Source: Prevotella multiformis DSM 16608 (GTDB lineage: Bacteria; Bacteroidota; Bacteroidia; Bacteroidales; Bacteroidaceae). Taken from it: 64,000 nt of DNA. Below the pieces are notes generated by a model. The model searched no databases, was not told the DNA's origin, and worked only from the letters and a program-made list of their open reading frames with translations. A program made the position numbers and the translations under genes. The stretch's first letter is position 1, and every line of letters begins with the position of its first letter. The stretch covers positions 528,306-592,305 of the forward strand of contig NZ_GL872282.1 of the NCBI RefSeq assembly GCF_000191065.1, read 5' to 3'. This document shows positions 30,529 through 39,388 of the stretch, piece by piece.

Positions 30529-31878
30529 TCAGGCCTTTGCCTTGCGCCGGGCAAGGAAGTTCCTGTAGATCTTCTTCACCTGCGGGGCCAGAAGCACGAT
30601 ACCGACCAGGTTGGGGATGACCATCAGACCGTTGAATGTATCGGCAAGCTCCCATACGATGTCAGCCGCAAAGAGACAGCCGACGAAGATGCAGCCGACG
30701 ACGACCCCGCGGAAAGGCTTCACCCCCTTCTTGCCGAACATGAACTTGATGTTCATCTCAGCGAACATATACCAGCCGATGATGGTCGTGAAGGCGAAGA
30801 ACAGCAGGCTGACGGCCAGGAATATGATGCCGCTCTCTCCGAACGCCGTCTCGAAGCCGGCCTGCGTAATGGCGACCGACTTCAAAGACGTATTCTCGAA
30901 AGAACCGGTCAGCATGATGACAAAGGCGGTCGACGAACAGATGAGCACCGTGTCGACGAACACACCCGCCATGGCCACGAAGCCCTGCTCCGACGGATCC
31001 TTCACATCGGCAAGCGCATGGGCATGAGGAGTAGAGCCCATACCGGCCTCATTGGAGAACAGGCCGCGGGCCACGCCATACCGGATGGCATACTTCATCA
31101 CCGTTCCGGCCGCGCCGCCGCCGGCCGCCTCCATCGAGAAGGCATCGTGGAAAATCGTGCGGAAGACGTAAGGCAGATGGTCGGCGAACATGAAGATGAT
31201 GACCAGTGAACCAATGATGTAAACGACCGCCATGAACGGTACGAGCAGCTCGGCGAGGGAGATGATGCGCCGCTGTCCGCCGATAATGACGACGGCGACC
31301 ACCGCCGCCAGCACGAAGCCTACGATGTAGGGAGAAATGTGGAAGGCGTTTGTCAGGGCAATGGAGATGGAATTGGCCTGTACCATATTGCCTACACAGC
31401 CCAGGGCGAAGACAATGGCAATCGAGAAGAACACGGCCAGCCACTTGCTGCCCAGACCGTAATAGAGGTAGTAGGCGGAACCGCCCACCGTCTCGCCGTG
31501 GTACTCTTTCTTGTACTTCTGCGCCAGCACGGCCTCGGAGAAGATCGTACTCATGCCCAGCAGGGCGGACAGCCACATCCAGAAGATGGCCCCCATGCCG
31601 CCGGTGGCGATGGCGGTCGCCACGCCGCCGATGTTTCCCGTACCGACCTGTGCCGCCACGGCCGTGGCAAGTGCCTGGAAGGAACTGACCTTGTTCTCGC
31701 CGGGGTTCTTCTTCTTGAAGACAGGCCCGAAGGCATACTTGAACGCCAGGTTCAAATGCCTGATCTGCGGGAATCCAAGATAAACCGTGTAGAAAATGCC
31801 TACACCCAGCAGAGCATACATGAGAAAATGATTCCATAGCAACTCGTTAAACGCTTTCACGATGTCTAAAGCAGTCAT
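30529..31878 (-). CDS. Alanine or glycine:sodium symporter, AGCS family
   Basis: 449 residues, about ten hydrophobic segments. Family motifs: FQALATAVAAQVGTGNIGGV (about 67-86), the GGSAYYLYYGLG block, and NEAGMGSTPHAHALA near residue 280. AGCS carriers import alanine or glycine with sodium across the inner membrane. A glycine substrate would complement the glycine cleavage system elsewhere in the window, but this is not shown. Promoter box TATATTTG at 31973-31966. Confidence 0.93.
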   Translation of the reverse strand: MTALDIVKAFNELLWNHFLMYALLGVGIFYTVYLGFPQIRHLNLAFKYAFGPVFKKKNPGENKVSSFQALATAVAAQVGTGNIGGVATAIATGGMGAIFWMWLSALLGMSTIFSEAVLAQKYKKEYHGETVGGSAYYLYYGLGSKWLAVFFSIAIVFALGCVGNMVQANSISIALTNAFHISPYIVGFVLAAVVAVVIIGGQRRIISLAELLVPFMAVVYIIGSLVIIFMFADHLPYVFRTIFHDAFSMEAAGGGAAGTVMKYAIRYGVARGLFSNEAGMGSTPHAHALADVKDPSEQGFVAMAGVFVDTVLICSSTAFVIMLTGSFENTSLKSVAITQAGFETAFGESGIIFLAVSLLFFAFTTIIGWYMFAEMNIKFMFGKKGVKPFRGVVVGCIFVGCLFAADIVWELADTFNGLMVIPNLVGIVLLAPQVKKIYRNFLARRKAKA

Positions 31879-32700
31879 AGTTTTGTTTAGATTTTGATAT
31901 TAGTAATAGAAAGCAGCGTATCCGCTGCCCGATTGTCTGTGACTTCCAAAGAATAAATTTCGGCGCAAATATAATATTAATTCTGATACAATGCAAGTAT
32001 ATCAGATGGAAAAACAAAAGATTATAGAAATTCATGCCTCGCTTGCAGACGGATGATAGTTTTTGATATATGGACAATGACAAGCAGTGCCTGAAAAAAC
32101 AAGGGATTGCCAAGACTTAGCGGGCATGGCCTCCGATGCGCAGCTCCCTTTCAACAGGCTTCGCCATATCGTCCGATGCAAGCAGCCCCCTTTCCTTCCA
32201 AGGAATGAGGCGATGCCGAAAGCAGCCTCCGTCTTGACAGGCTGGACTCCTCCAACAGAAACAGACTGTTTCAACACGCATTCCCGAGTGAGGAAACGGC
32301 CTTCCTCCGTTAAATGCGTGGATGCTTTCCGTATGGCTTTAACAGGAAAACCGGAGTGATTCATTTCGGATAGTCATACCCTGCAAGCGTATAAGCCTTT
32401 ATCCTTTCCAATCTACGCATTTAACGGAAGAACCGGAAACGGCCTTCTATGTCTTCCGTGAACCCTGCCGCCAGACAGGAAGCCGTCAAGCCGTTCATCT
32501 GCATTCCGCCACGCCCTCCTCCTTTCATGGCAAGCCGTCCGCTCTACGGCGGCAGACCGCAAGGGTGTGAACGCCCGACACGGATGGCATTCACCGCCCG
32601 CCCGACCGGTGGCGGACACCGGCACACCGGCGGAAGGGGGAAAGCCGGTCCGTCCCGGCCGCCGTCCTCCACCGTCCGTACTGTGATGCCGAAGGCACGG
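31879..32700. other. Gene-free region of 820 bp
   Basis: It contains the agcS promoter box TATATTTG at 31973-31966 (minus strand, about 88 bases from the ATG), with TTG 20 bases further upstream, and repeat copy B at 32298-32434. The rest (32000-32297 and 32435-32700) shows no credible frame or hairpin with a T-tract. Confidence 0.55.
32298..32434 (+). repeat. Dispersed repeat, copy B (137-bp deletion form)
   Basis: It begins TCCGTTAAATGCGTGGATGC and ends CGCATTTAACGGAAGAACC. The left roughly 60 bases match the left end of copy A and the right roughly 75 match its right end. The roughly 470 internal bases of copy A, including the palindrome, are absent. Confidence 0.7.
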
Positions 32701-33027
32701 TCATCCGTCAACCGACTTCCGATACTGCCTTTTGATTTCCTCCTCGACCTCCTCCAGTGTCTCTTTGCCGCCCAGCAGGCTCCTGACGAACCGGTAGCCG
32801 AGCCAGATCAGCACCATGCCGACGAGCGCAAGGAGATATTGCAGGAGAATATTCTTTACGAGCGTCTTCATAAAGTTCTCGCAGATGACGAAGCCGGCGA
32901 TGAAGACGACATAGTCTGTCCAGCCCCAGCTGCTGTAACTGCGTGCAATACGTTGATACGTTTCGTTGTTGGCGAGAACCTTGTCACGGTTCTCCGCCCA
33001 TTTCACTTCAAATTCTTCGTTGGTCAT
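32701..33027 (-). CDS. Small two-span membrane protein, unknown function
   Basis: 108 residues, not recognised. A charged N-terminal stretch (MTNEEFEVKWAENRDKVL) precedes two hydrophobic segments: DYVVFIAGFVICENFMKTLV (about 38-57) and LLQYLLALVGMVLIWLGY (about 62-79). A C-terminal KETLEEVEEEIKRQYRK helix is highly charged. It precedes nothing closely; hemW lies upstream on the same strand, about 105 bases away. Expression seems plausible because of the coherent architecture. Confidence 0.7.
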   Translation of the reverse strand: MTNEEFEVKWAENRDKVLANNETYQRIARSYSSWGWTDYVVFIAGFVICENFMKTLVKNILLQYLLALVGMVLIWLGYRFVRSLLGGKETLEEVEEEIKRQYRKSVDG

Positions 33028-33132
33028 GATGATGAATGGTGATTGGCAATGGCAGGACTGTCAGCGGCGGCAGGCGATGCAGGACGAGAAGGAAAGGGGA
33101 TGGCAAGCAATGGCGGGAGGGAGAGCGTCGGC

Positions 33133-34401
33133 CTACACTTTCATCAACTCGCTCATCACCGAGTCGCTGACATAGATGCCTTTGCGGGTAAGGTGCAGCC
33201 ATCCGCCTTTTTCTTCCAGCAGCCCCTGCCGCTGCAGCGGCAGGGCAAGGTGCATGAGGTAGGTGCGGTATGCGGCGGAGAGCGAGGCGAGTTCTATACC
33301 CTCGCAGGTGCGGAGAGCCGTCAGTACCGTGTCGTTGTAATGAGTGTCAGCATCGATCCGCTCCTCCTCGCACGGCAGCCGGTCTTCCCGGATGGCGTCC
33401 ATGTAGGCCCTGATGTCCGATACGTTCCAGCTCCGTTTTCCGTTGCCGTATGAGTGGGCGGCGGCACCGATGCCGATGTAAGGGACATCATGCCAGTACG
33501 CACTGTTGTGCCGGGAACGGAAAGGACTGGGGGATTTGAGGGTTGAGGTTTGAGGTTTGAGGTTTGAGGTTTGGGGTTTAGGGGCCGGGCTTTCATCGTC
33601 GGGAGCAGGCGTGAGCCGGGCGAAGTTGCTGATTTCATAATGCTCGTAGCCGGCATCGCCCAGCCGGTCGACGAGCGTGTCGTACATCCGCCGGTAAAGT
33701 TCGTCATCAATCTCCCGGACCTTCCCGGCCCGGAGAAGGCGGTGGAGCGGCGTCCCCTCCTCGTACATGAGGCTGTAGGCGGAGACATGCTCGACATCCA
33801 GTCCGAGCAGGCGGTCAATGTCTTCGTTCCACTCTTCGAGCGTCTCGCCCGGAAAGCCGAACATCAGGTCCACGGAGATGTTTCCGATGCCGGCCTCCCG
33901 CAGGCGGCTGACCGCCGTCCCCACCTCCTCTGCCGTATGCCGGCGATGGAGGAACCGCAGGCGGCGGTCAGAGAAAGTCTGCGCCCCCATGGAGATGCGG
34001 TTGACAGGCAGCGAGTGCAGGCTGCGGGCGAAGGCCACGGTCACATCGTCGGGATTGCACTCCATGGTGATCTCCATGGGAGCGGCGGATCCGCTGCGGC
34101 CGCCCCCCCCGCCCCACCGGTTCTCCGTGCGGTACACCCTCCCGATTGTCCGGAACAGCTTCTGAAGGCTCGGGAACGAAAGCTGCGAGGGCGTGCCCCC
34201 GCCCAGATAGATGCTGGACAGCTCCGCCGGTGCTCCGCCGTCCCTGCCGCCTTCCTTCAGTTCCATTTCATGGCAGAGGGCATCCACATACCGCTCTTCG
34301 ACCGGGCGTGCCCCGACCCTTTCGGACGGGACGGTAGAATAAAAGCCGCAGTAGATGCAGCGGCTGGCACAGAAAGGGATGTGTATGTAAAGTCCTGCCA
34401 T
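33133..34401 (-). CDS. hemW: HemW-like radical SAM protein (haem chaperone)
   Basis: 422 residues. Radical SAM cluster motif C11-x3-C15-xx-C18 in IPFCASRCIYCGFYS. GGGTPSQLS and the C-terminal HemW domain (YWHDVPYIGIGAAAHSYG and DADTHYNDTVLTALRT) place it in the HemW/oxygen-independent coproporphyrinogen oxidase-like group. It is about 45 residues longer than usual because of two insertions: a Gly/Arg/Ser-rich stretch near residue 105 and a low-complexity KPQTSNL-type repeat near residues 272-290, encoded by a 7-bp tandem repeat. Promoter box TACATTTG at 34458-34451. Known members bind haem or assemble respiratory enzymes. Confidence 0.9.
   Translation of the reverse strand: MAGLYIHIPFCASRCIYCGFYSTVPSERVGARPVEERYVDALCHEMELKEGGRDGGAPAELSSIYLGGGTPSQLSFPSLQKLFRTIGRVYRTENRWGGGGGRSGSAAPMEITMECNPDDVTVAFARSLHSLPVNRISMGAQTFSDRRLRFLHRRHTAEEVGTAVSRLREAGIGNISVDLMFGFPGETLEEWNEDIDRLLGLDVEHVSAYSLMYEEGTPLHRLLRAGKVREIDDELYRRMYDTLVDRLGDAGYEHYEISNFARLTPAPDDESPAPKPQTSNLKPQTSTLKSPSPFRSRHNSAYWHDVPYIGIGAAAHSYGNGKRSWNVSDIRAYMDAIREDRLPCEEERIDADTHYNDTVLTALRTCEGIELASLSAAYRTYLMHLALPLQRQGLLEEKGGWLHLTRKGIYVSDSVMSELMKV
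33531..33580. repeat. Heptanucleotide tandem repeat inside hemW
   Basis: About seven units of 7 bases (AGGTTTG core; four perfect in a row), read on the plus strand, inside the hemW coding region. Because 7 is not a multiple of 3, the protein repeats every 21 bases (KPQTSNL, KPQTSTL). Gain or loss of one unit would shift the frame. Confidence 0.85.
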
Positions 34402-34450
34402 GATGCCGGGGATACGTATATATATAATATGTGAAACACGATAAGCACTG

Positions 34451-34458
34451 CAAATGTA
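34451..34458 (-). promoter_or_regulatory. Promoter -7 box of hemW
   Basis: TACATTTG on the minus strand, 49 bases before the hemW ATG. The -33 element is not evident. Confidence 0.5.
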
Positions 34459-34608
34459 CTAATAAGTTTTAAAAGATAGTACTTTTCCAGCAGGAACTTT
34501 TGGCACTCTCGCAGGAAATGCCTAACTTAGACGGCTGAAAAGACGAGTTCCGGCTTGTCCCATGAGACGAATAAGCAAATTATTACTAACAGCTTAAATC
34601 TATCAGAT

Positions 34609-36771
34609 ATGAGAGTATATCAGACAAACGAGATCAAGAACATTGCCTTGGTCGGCAGTGCGGGTAGCGGCAAGACGACGCTTGCCGAAAGTATGTTGTT
34701 CGAAGCTGGTGTAATCAAACGCCGCGGAACGGTTGAGGCAAAGAACACGGTCAGCGACTATTTCCCTGTCGAGCAGGAATACGGCTACTCGGTGTTCCCG
34801 ACGGTGTTCCATGTAGAGTGGAACAACAAGAAGCTGAACATCATCGACTGCCCGGGCAGCGACGACTTCATCGGCGGCGCCATCACGGCACTGAACGTGA
34901 CCGACGAAGCCGTCATCCTCATCAACGGACAGTACGGCCCGGAGGTAGGCACACAGAACAACTTCCGTTATACCGAGAAGCTCAAGAAACCTGTCATCTT
35001 CCTGATCAACCAGCTGGATTCCGACAAGTGCGACTTCGACAACCTCATCTCCAACATGAAGGAGATCTACGGATCGAAGTGCGTGCCGGTGCAATACCCT
35101 ATCGAGACCGGACCGGGATTCAACAGTCTGATAGATGTCCTGCTGATGAAGAAATACAGCTGGAAGCCGGAAGGCGGCGAGCCGACCGTCGAGGACATTC
35201 CGGCCGACCAGATGGACAAGGCGATGGAACTGCACAAGGCGCTCGTCGAGGCGGCTGCCGAGAACGACGAAGGGCTGATGGAGAAGTTCTTTGAAGAGGA
35301 GACCCTCACGGAAGACGAACTGCGCGAGGGCATCCGCAAGGGGCTTGTCACCCGCTCCATCTTCCCGGTCTTCTGCGTATGCGCCGGCAAGAGCATGGGT
35401 GTGCGCCGCCTGATGGAGTTCCTGGGCAACGTCGTTCCGTTCGTCGACGAGATGCCGAAGATACACAACACGCGCGGCGAGGAGGTCGCTCCGGACAGCA
35501 AGGGTCCGGAGTCGCTTTACTTCTTCAAGACGGGCATGGAACCGCACATCGGTGAAGTGAGCTACTTCAAGGTGATGAGCGGATGCGTGAAACCGGGCGA
35601 CGACCTGACCAATGCCGACCGCGGATCGAAAGAACGCATGGGGCAGATCTATGCCTGCGCCGGTGCCAACCGCATCCCGGTAGAGCAGCTGAATGCCGGC
35701 GACCTGGGCTGCACGGTGAAGCTGAAGGACGTGAAGACGGGCAATACCCTGAACGGAAAAGGCGCTGACCAGCGTTTCGACTTCATCAAGTACCCCAACT
35801 CCAAGTACTCACGTGCCATCGAAGCGAAGAACTCCCAGGACACGGAGAAGCTCATGGCCGCCCTGCTGAAGATGCGGCAGGAAGACCCGACATGGGTGGT
35901 GGAGCAGAGCAAGGAACTCCGGCAGACCATCGTCCACGGACAGGGAGAGTTCCATCTCCGTACCCTGAAATGGCGGCTGGAGAACAACGAGAAGCTGCAG
36001 GTTGTCTTCAAAGAGCCCAAGATTCCTTACCGGGAGACGATTACCAAACAGGCAAAGGCCGAATACCGCCACAAGAAGCAGAGCGGCGGTGCCGGCCAGT
36101 TCGGCGAAGTCCACCTGATCGTCGAGCCCTACGCAGAAGGAATGCCGGATCCGACAACCTACAAGTTCAACGGACAGGAGTTCAAGATGAACATCAAGGG
36201 GCGCGAGGAGCGCGACCTGCCCTGGGGCGGCAAGCTCGTCTTCATCAATTCCGTTGTCGGCGGTGCCATCGACGCCCGCTTCATGCCGGCTATCCTGAAA
36301 GGTGTGATGGACTGCATGGAACGCGGGCCGCTGACGGGCAGCTATGCACGTGATGTCCGTGTGATCGTCCACGACGGCAAGATGCACCCGGTCGACTCCA
36401 ACGAGCTTTCCTTCACCCTGGCAGCCCGCCATGCCTTCTCGGACGCCTTCAAGGCGGCAGGCCCGAAGATTCTCGAGCCTATCTACGACCTGGAGGTATT
36501 CGTGCCCGGCGACTACATGGGCGACGTGATGAGCGACCTGCAGGGCCGGCGTGCCATGATCATGGGCATGGACTCTGAAGCCGGTTACCAGAAGCTGCAG
36601 GCGAAGATTCCACTGAAGGAACTTTCCAATTACAGCATCTCGCTGAGCTCGCTTACGGGCGGCCGTGCAAGCTTCACGACCAAGTTCGCAAGCTATGAGC
36701 TGGTTCCGAACGACCTCCAGCAGAAGCTGATTGCCGAGCATGAGGCGGAAGTGAAGGAAGAGGAAGAATAA
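34609..36771 (+). CDS. fusA2: Elongation factor G paralogue with altered GTPase motifs (EF-G2 type)
   Basis: 720 residues from the ATG at 34609 (MRVYQTNEIKNIALVGSAGS). An in-frame ATG at 34555 adds 18 unsupported residues. Full EF-G domain order. P-loop GSAGSGKT at 16-23 is intact. The G3 box reads DCPGSDDF (80-87), with Ser84 where catalytic His sits in EF-G (DTPGHVDF). The G4 box reads NQLD (134-137) instead of NKxD. C-terminal domain GDYMGDVMSDLQGRRAMI is intact. I recall a Bacteroides EF-G2 reported to translocate without GTP hydrolysis and to aid survival in starvation; this looks like its orthologue. Confidence 0.88.
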   Translation: MRVYQTNEIKNIALVGSAGSGKTTLAESMLFEAGVIKRRGTVEAKNTVSDYFPVEQEYGYSVFPTVFHVEWNNKKLNIIDCPGSDDFIGGAITALNVTDEAVILINGQYGPEVGTQNNFRYTEKLKKPVIFLINQLDSDKCDFDNLISNMKEIYGSKCVPVQYPIETGPGFNSLIDVLLMKKYSWKPEGGEPTVEDIPADQMDKAMELHKALVEAAAENDEGLMEKFFEEETLTEDELREGIRKGLVTRSIFPVFCVCAGKSMGVRRLMEFLGNVVPFVDEMPKIHNTRGEEVAPDSKGPESLYFFKTGMEPHIGEVSYFKVMSGCVKPGDDLTNADRGSKERMGQIYACAGANRIPVEQLNAGDLGCTVKLKDVKTGNTLNGKGADQRFDFIKYPNSKYSRAIEAKNSQDTEKLMAALLKMRQEDPTWVVEQSKELRQTIVHGQGEFHLRTLKWRLENNEKLQVVFKEPKIPYRETITKQAKAEYRHKKQSGGAGQFGEVHLIVEPYAEGMPDPTTYKFNGQEFKMNIKGREERDLPWGGKLVFINSVVGGAIDARFMPAILKGVMDCMERGPLTGSYARDVRVIVHDGKMHPVDSNELSFTLAARHAFSDAFKAAGPKILEPIYDLEVFVPGDYMGDVMSDLQGRRAMIMGMDSEAGYQKLQAKIPLKELSNYSISLSSLTGGRASFTTKFASYELVPNDLQQKLIAEHEAEVKEEEE

Positions 36772-36818
36772 GACGGAAGAGGGGGAGAATTCCCTCCGTC
36801 CGGCAGACAAGCATGAGA

Positions 36819-36867
36819 GAGGGTGTGTCAGGACGACTGTCAGCAGCAGTCATCCCGGCACACCCTC
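36819..36867 (+). terminator. Hairpin downstream of EF-G2
   Basis: GAGGGTGTG (36819-36827) pairs with CACACCCTC (36859-36867), and an inner GACTG/CAGTC pair extends it. The T-tract is poor (TTCCGTT). It is a probable end of the EF-G2 transcript. Confidence 0.55.
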
Positions 36868-36973
36868 TTCCGTTACCACCGGGCAGGCGGCACGTCCGTT
36901 TCCTCTGTACGGCCGGCCCCGCCCGCATCGTCCGCCCGGCCCCGGACAGGCACGCCAATGGGAAACGGATATA

Positions 36974-37408
36974 TCAGATTTATTCCCATATCATCGGTGT
37001 TTGTAAACTGTTTTCATGCAATGCAAAGCAACACATGCCCTTCTGGCTTCTAAAAGGTGCCTGATTGACTTGCAGCAGGTGCTCGCTTAGCGTGTTGCCA
37101 ACGCCCTTTTGAAGTCCAATCAGGCACCTTTTCGGGGCGGCTTGGCAAGCAATTGATTTACTGCTGTTTGCAGACTTGCTTTTGGCACGTGTCTTTTATA
37201 TTTGCAGCTGATTTATCCGAAGTTATGTAATGGTTTTTCAAAACCTTGTCTGTATTTTCAACGCATGAAAATGAAAAGGCTTTTGTATCGGAGGATGACA
37301 ATAGAATAGACAGACAAGACCGTCCTGGCTATGTTTTTGTTGAATGAATCACTTCGGTCTTTCCGCTAAAGCCAAACGGAAAGCATCCACGCATTTAACG
37401 GAAGAACC
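36974..37408 (-). repeat. Dispersed repeat, copy C (inverted, 435 bp)
   Basis: The reverse complement of 26088-26521 of copy A, with many substitutions. It contains the palindrome module at 37052-37132 (GGTGCCTGATTG and CAATCAGGCACC arms) and ends CGCATTTAACGGAAGAACC at 37390-37408. The left part corresponding to 26522-26693 is missing. Confidence 0.75.
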
Positions 37409-37412
37409 TCAA

Positions 37413-37464
37413 ATAAGGCATACGCTGAAAGTCCACCGGATGGACTTTCAGCGTATGCCCTTAT
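37413..37464 (-). terminator. Near-perfect 23-bp hairpin downstream of gpx
   Basis: The left arm ATAAGGCATACGCTGAAAG plus TCCA pairs with the right arm TGGACTTTCAGCGTATGCCC plus TTAT around the loop CCGGA, with one bulged base. On the minus strand it lies 107 bases after the gpx stop and is followed by TTATTTGAGG. It is likely the gpx transcript end. Confidence 0.6.
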
Positions 37465-37570
37465 CGTCTGCCGCATCTCTTCCCTGCGGCAGGGTTTCCT
37501 GTCCGTTACGGTCTCGGCCGGCTACCGTTCCCTTCTCCCTCCACAAGCTGGAGAAGCCGGAACCGTCTTC

Positions 37571-38119
37571 TTACAGCAGCGCCTCAATCTCACGGGCGAT
37601 ATGTTCGATCTTCTCCGTCGGTTCGAAGCGGGCAACGACCTGCCCCTTCTTGTTGATCAGGAACTTGGTGAAGTTCCATTTGATGTCCGCCTTCTCCTTG
37701 TAGTCAGGGTCGGCTTCGGAGAGCATCTTGTCGAGAACAGGATAAAGCTCGTGCGTCTCGTCCCAGCCGGCAAACCCCTTCTGCTCCTTGAGGAACTTGA
37801 AAAGCGGATCGGCATCGTCGCCGTTCACCTTCACCTTCTTGAAGCGCGGGAACTCCGTACCGTAAGTGAGCTTGCAGAACTGATGGATACTCTCGTCAGT
37901 ACCCGGAGCCTGCTGCCCGAACTGGTTGCAGGGGAAATCGAGAACCTCAAAGCCCTGTGCATGGTACTTCTCGTAGAGTGCTTCCAGCTGGTCGTAGGTC
38001 GGGGTGAAGCCGCACTTGGTGGCTGTGTTGACAATCAGCAGCACCTCGTTCGCATACTCTTTCAATGATACTTCCTTACCTTTTCTGTCCTTGACAGAGA
38101 ATTCATAAACTGTTCTCAT
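37571..38119 (-). CDS. Glutathione peroxidase-family thiol peroxidase
   Basis: 182 residues. The peroxidatic cysteine is C36 in NTATKCGFTPTYDQL. The conserved FPCNQFGQQAPG (62-73) and KWNFTKFLI blocks give the family catalytic tetrad Gln/Trp/Asn. Bacterial members usually use thioredoxin, not glutathione, to reduce peroxides. No signal peptide, so cytoplasmic. Promoter box TACATTTG at 38177-38170, about 50 bases upstream of the ATG. Confidence 0.94.
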   Translation of the reverse strand: MRTVYEFSVKDRKGKEVSLKEYANEVLLIVNTATKCGFTPTYDQLEALYEKYHAQGFEVLDFPCNQFGQQAPGTDESIHQFCKLTYGTEFPRFKKVKVNGDDADPLFKFLKEQKGFAGWDETHELYPVLDKMLSEADPDYKEKADIKWNFTKFLINKKGQVVARFEPTEKIEHIAREIEALL

Positions 38120-38169
38120 TTCTGTTTTTATCGTCTCTTTATGTAAAATGCCTGTTTGGTTACACGTTG

Positions 38170-38177
38170 CAAATGTA
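38170..38177 (-). promoter_or_regulatory. Promoter -7 box of glutathione peroxidase
   Basis: TACATTTG on the minus strand, with TTG at 38198-38196 about 18 bases upstream, near the consensus spacing. Confidence 0.5.
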
Positions 38178-38320
38178 CGAATTTTATTTTGTTTTCAACT
38201 TCATTGTCCGAAAGATTTTATCGGAACGGACGTAGGGCAGAACCAGCCGGCGCGGATCCGGACGGCCGCCGGACGTTCCGTAAAGCGCCAGGCCGCCGGC
38301 TCATCCGACGCAGAGAGGAC

Positions 38321-38467
38321 TTACAGGAGTGCCAGCACACAGCCGATGACGGCAAGCACGACAAGGGTGATGAAGATACGGACAAGACAGCCGGTCACTT
38401 TCCTGACGAGAAAGAGGCCGAGCACAAGTGCCGCAAGCAGGGCGATGTAAAGCTGTAGATGTTCCAT
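38321..38467 (-). CDS. 48-residue membrane peptide, unknown function
   Basis: From the ATG at 38467 the peptide starts MEHLQLYIALLAALVLGLFL and continues through a central VRKVTGCLVR linker to a second hydrophobic stretch ending CVLALL. Two hydrophobic segments (about residues 4-20 and 28-48) separated by basic residues suggest a hairpin in the inner membrane. It starts 18 bases after the stop of the pseudouridine synthase gene on the same strand, so it is probably co-transcribed. No family recognised. Confidence 0.6.
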   Translation of the reverse strand: MEHLQLYIALLAALVLGLFLVRKVTGCLVRIFITLVVLAVIGCVLALL

Positions 38468-38485
38468 GGGGAAAGCCGTTCTCTG

Positions 38486-39376
38486 TTATTTGAACAGATG
38501 CCGGAATGCGGTCGGAACCGGCGTCTCGAACTCCATACGCTGATGGTTCACCGGATGATAGAAGCAGAGCACATAGGCGTGCAGGCAGAGCCGGTGCAGC
38601 GGGTCATCGCCGTTGCCGTACTTCACATCGCCGCAGACAGGATGCCCCATGTCGGCCGAATGGACACGGATCTGGTTCTTCCGTCCCGTCTCCAGCCGGT
38701 ATTCCACGAGACTGTGCGCCACCGTGCGGTCGAGGACACGGAAATGGGTGACGGCGTACTTGCCGCCATTGTCTACCGGAGAGCTGTAAGTGACATACGC
38801 CTTGTTGTCCTTCAGCCAGTTGGCGACCGTCCCCTCCTCCTGTTCCATCTCACCGCTCACGACAGCGATATAACGGCGGTCGTAGACGATGTTGTGCCAG
38901 TCGCGCTCCAGAAGCTGTTCGGTCTGCATGTCCTTGGCGTAGATCATCAGGCCGGACGTGTCACGGTCGAGACGATGCACCACGTGCGCCGTACACTTCT
39001 GCCGGGTCATGCGGAAATAATCGTCGAGGACGGTCTTCACGTTCAGCGAGGCGTGCCCGGCGGCCATCGAGAGGATTCCGGTGTTCTTCTCTACGACCAC
39101 GAGAAAACGGTCTTCGTAGATGATCTTCACATACCGGCTGCGGAACTGGTCGTTCTTCTTGCTCTTGCTGACCGATACCTTGTCGCCCGCCTGCAGCGGA
39201 TGGTCGAACTGCGTGACGCACTTGCCGTTCACTTTGATGCCGCGGTTCTGCAGCGTCGCCTTCACCTTGCTCCTGCTCTCCTTCAGATTCGCCAGCAGCC
39301 ATTCGAGCAGCGGCGCCGACTCCGCCACCCGGTAATGTGCATATTTCTCCTGCGTGTAGGGATTCTTTCTTATCAT
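38486..39376 (-). CDS. RluA-family pseudouridine synthase
   Basis: 296 residues from the ATG at 39376; a longer frame from 39427 precedes the promoter box. An S4-like N-terminal region (LLANLKESRSKVKATLQNRG) is followed by the catalytic domain with HVVHRLDRDTSGLMIYA, whose Asp is the nucleophile. ETGRKNQIRVHSADMGHPV is the other family signature. It isomerises uridine in rRNA or tRNA; the exact site is not predictable. The -7 box TACATTTG (39388-39381) ends four bases before the ATG, hinting at a leaderless messenger. Confidence 0.93.
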   Translation of the reverse strand: MIRKNPYTQEKYAHYRVAESAPLLEWLLANLKESRSKVKATLQNRGIKVNGKCVTQFDHPLQAGDKVSVSKSKKNDQFRSRYVKIIYEDRFLVVVEKNTGILSMAAGHASLNVKTVLDDYFRMTRQKCTAHVVHRLDRDTSGLMIYAKDMQTEQLLERDWHNIVYDRRYIAVVSGEMEQEEGTVANWLKDNKAYVTYSSPVDNGGKYAVTHFRVLDRTVAHSLVEYRLETGRKNQIRVHSADMGHPVCGDVKYGNGDDPLHRLCLHAYVLCFYHPVNHQRMEFETPVPTAFRHLFK

Positions 39377-39380
39377 GCTG

Positions 39381-39388
39381 CAAATGTA
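39381..39388 (-). promoter_or_regulatory. Promoter -7 box abutting the pseudouridine synthase start
   Basis: TACATTTG on the minus strand, four bases before the ATG. In Bacteroidetes transcription usually begins about seven bases after this box, which would fall on or just inside the start codon. Confidence 0.45.

Larger units (their letters stand above)
36772..37570. other. Gene-free region of 800 bp
   Basis: Between the EF-G2 and glutathione peroxidase genes (convergent). Contains the hairpin at 36819-36867, repeat copy C (36974-37408) and the gpx terminator hairpin (37413-37464). No credible gene. Confidence 0.55.
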
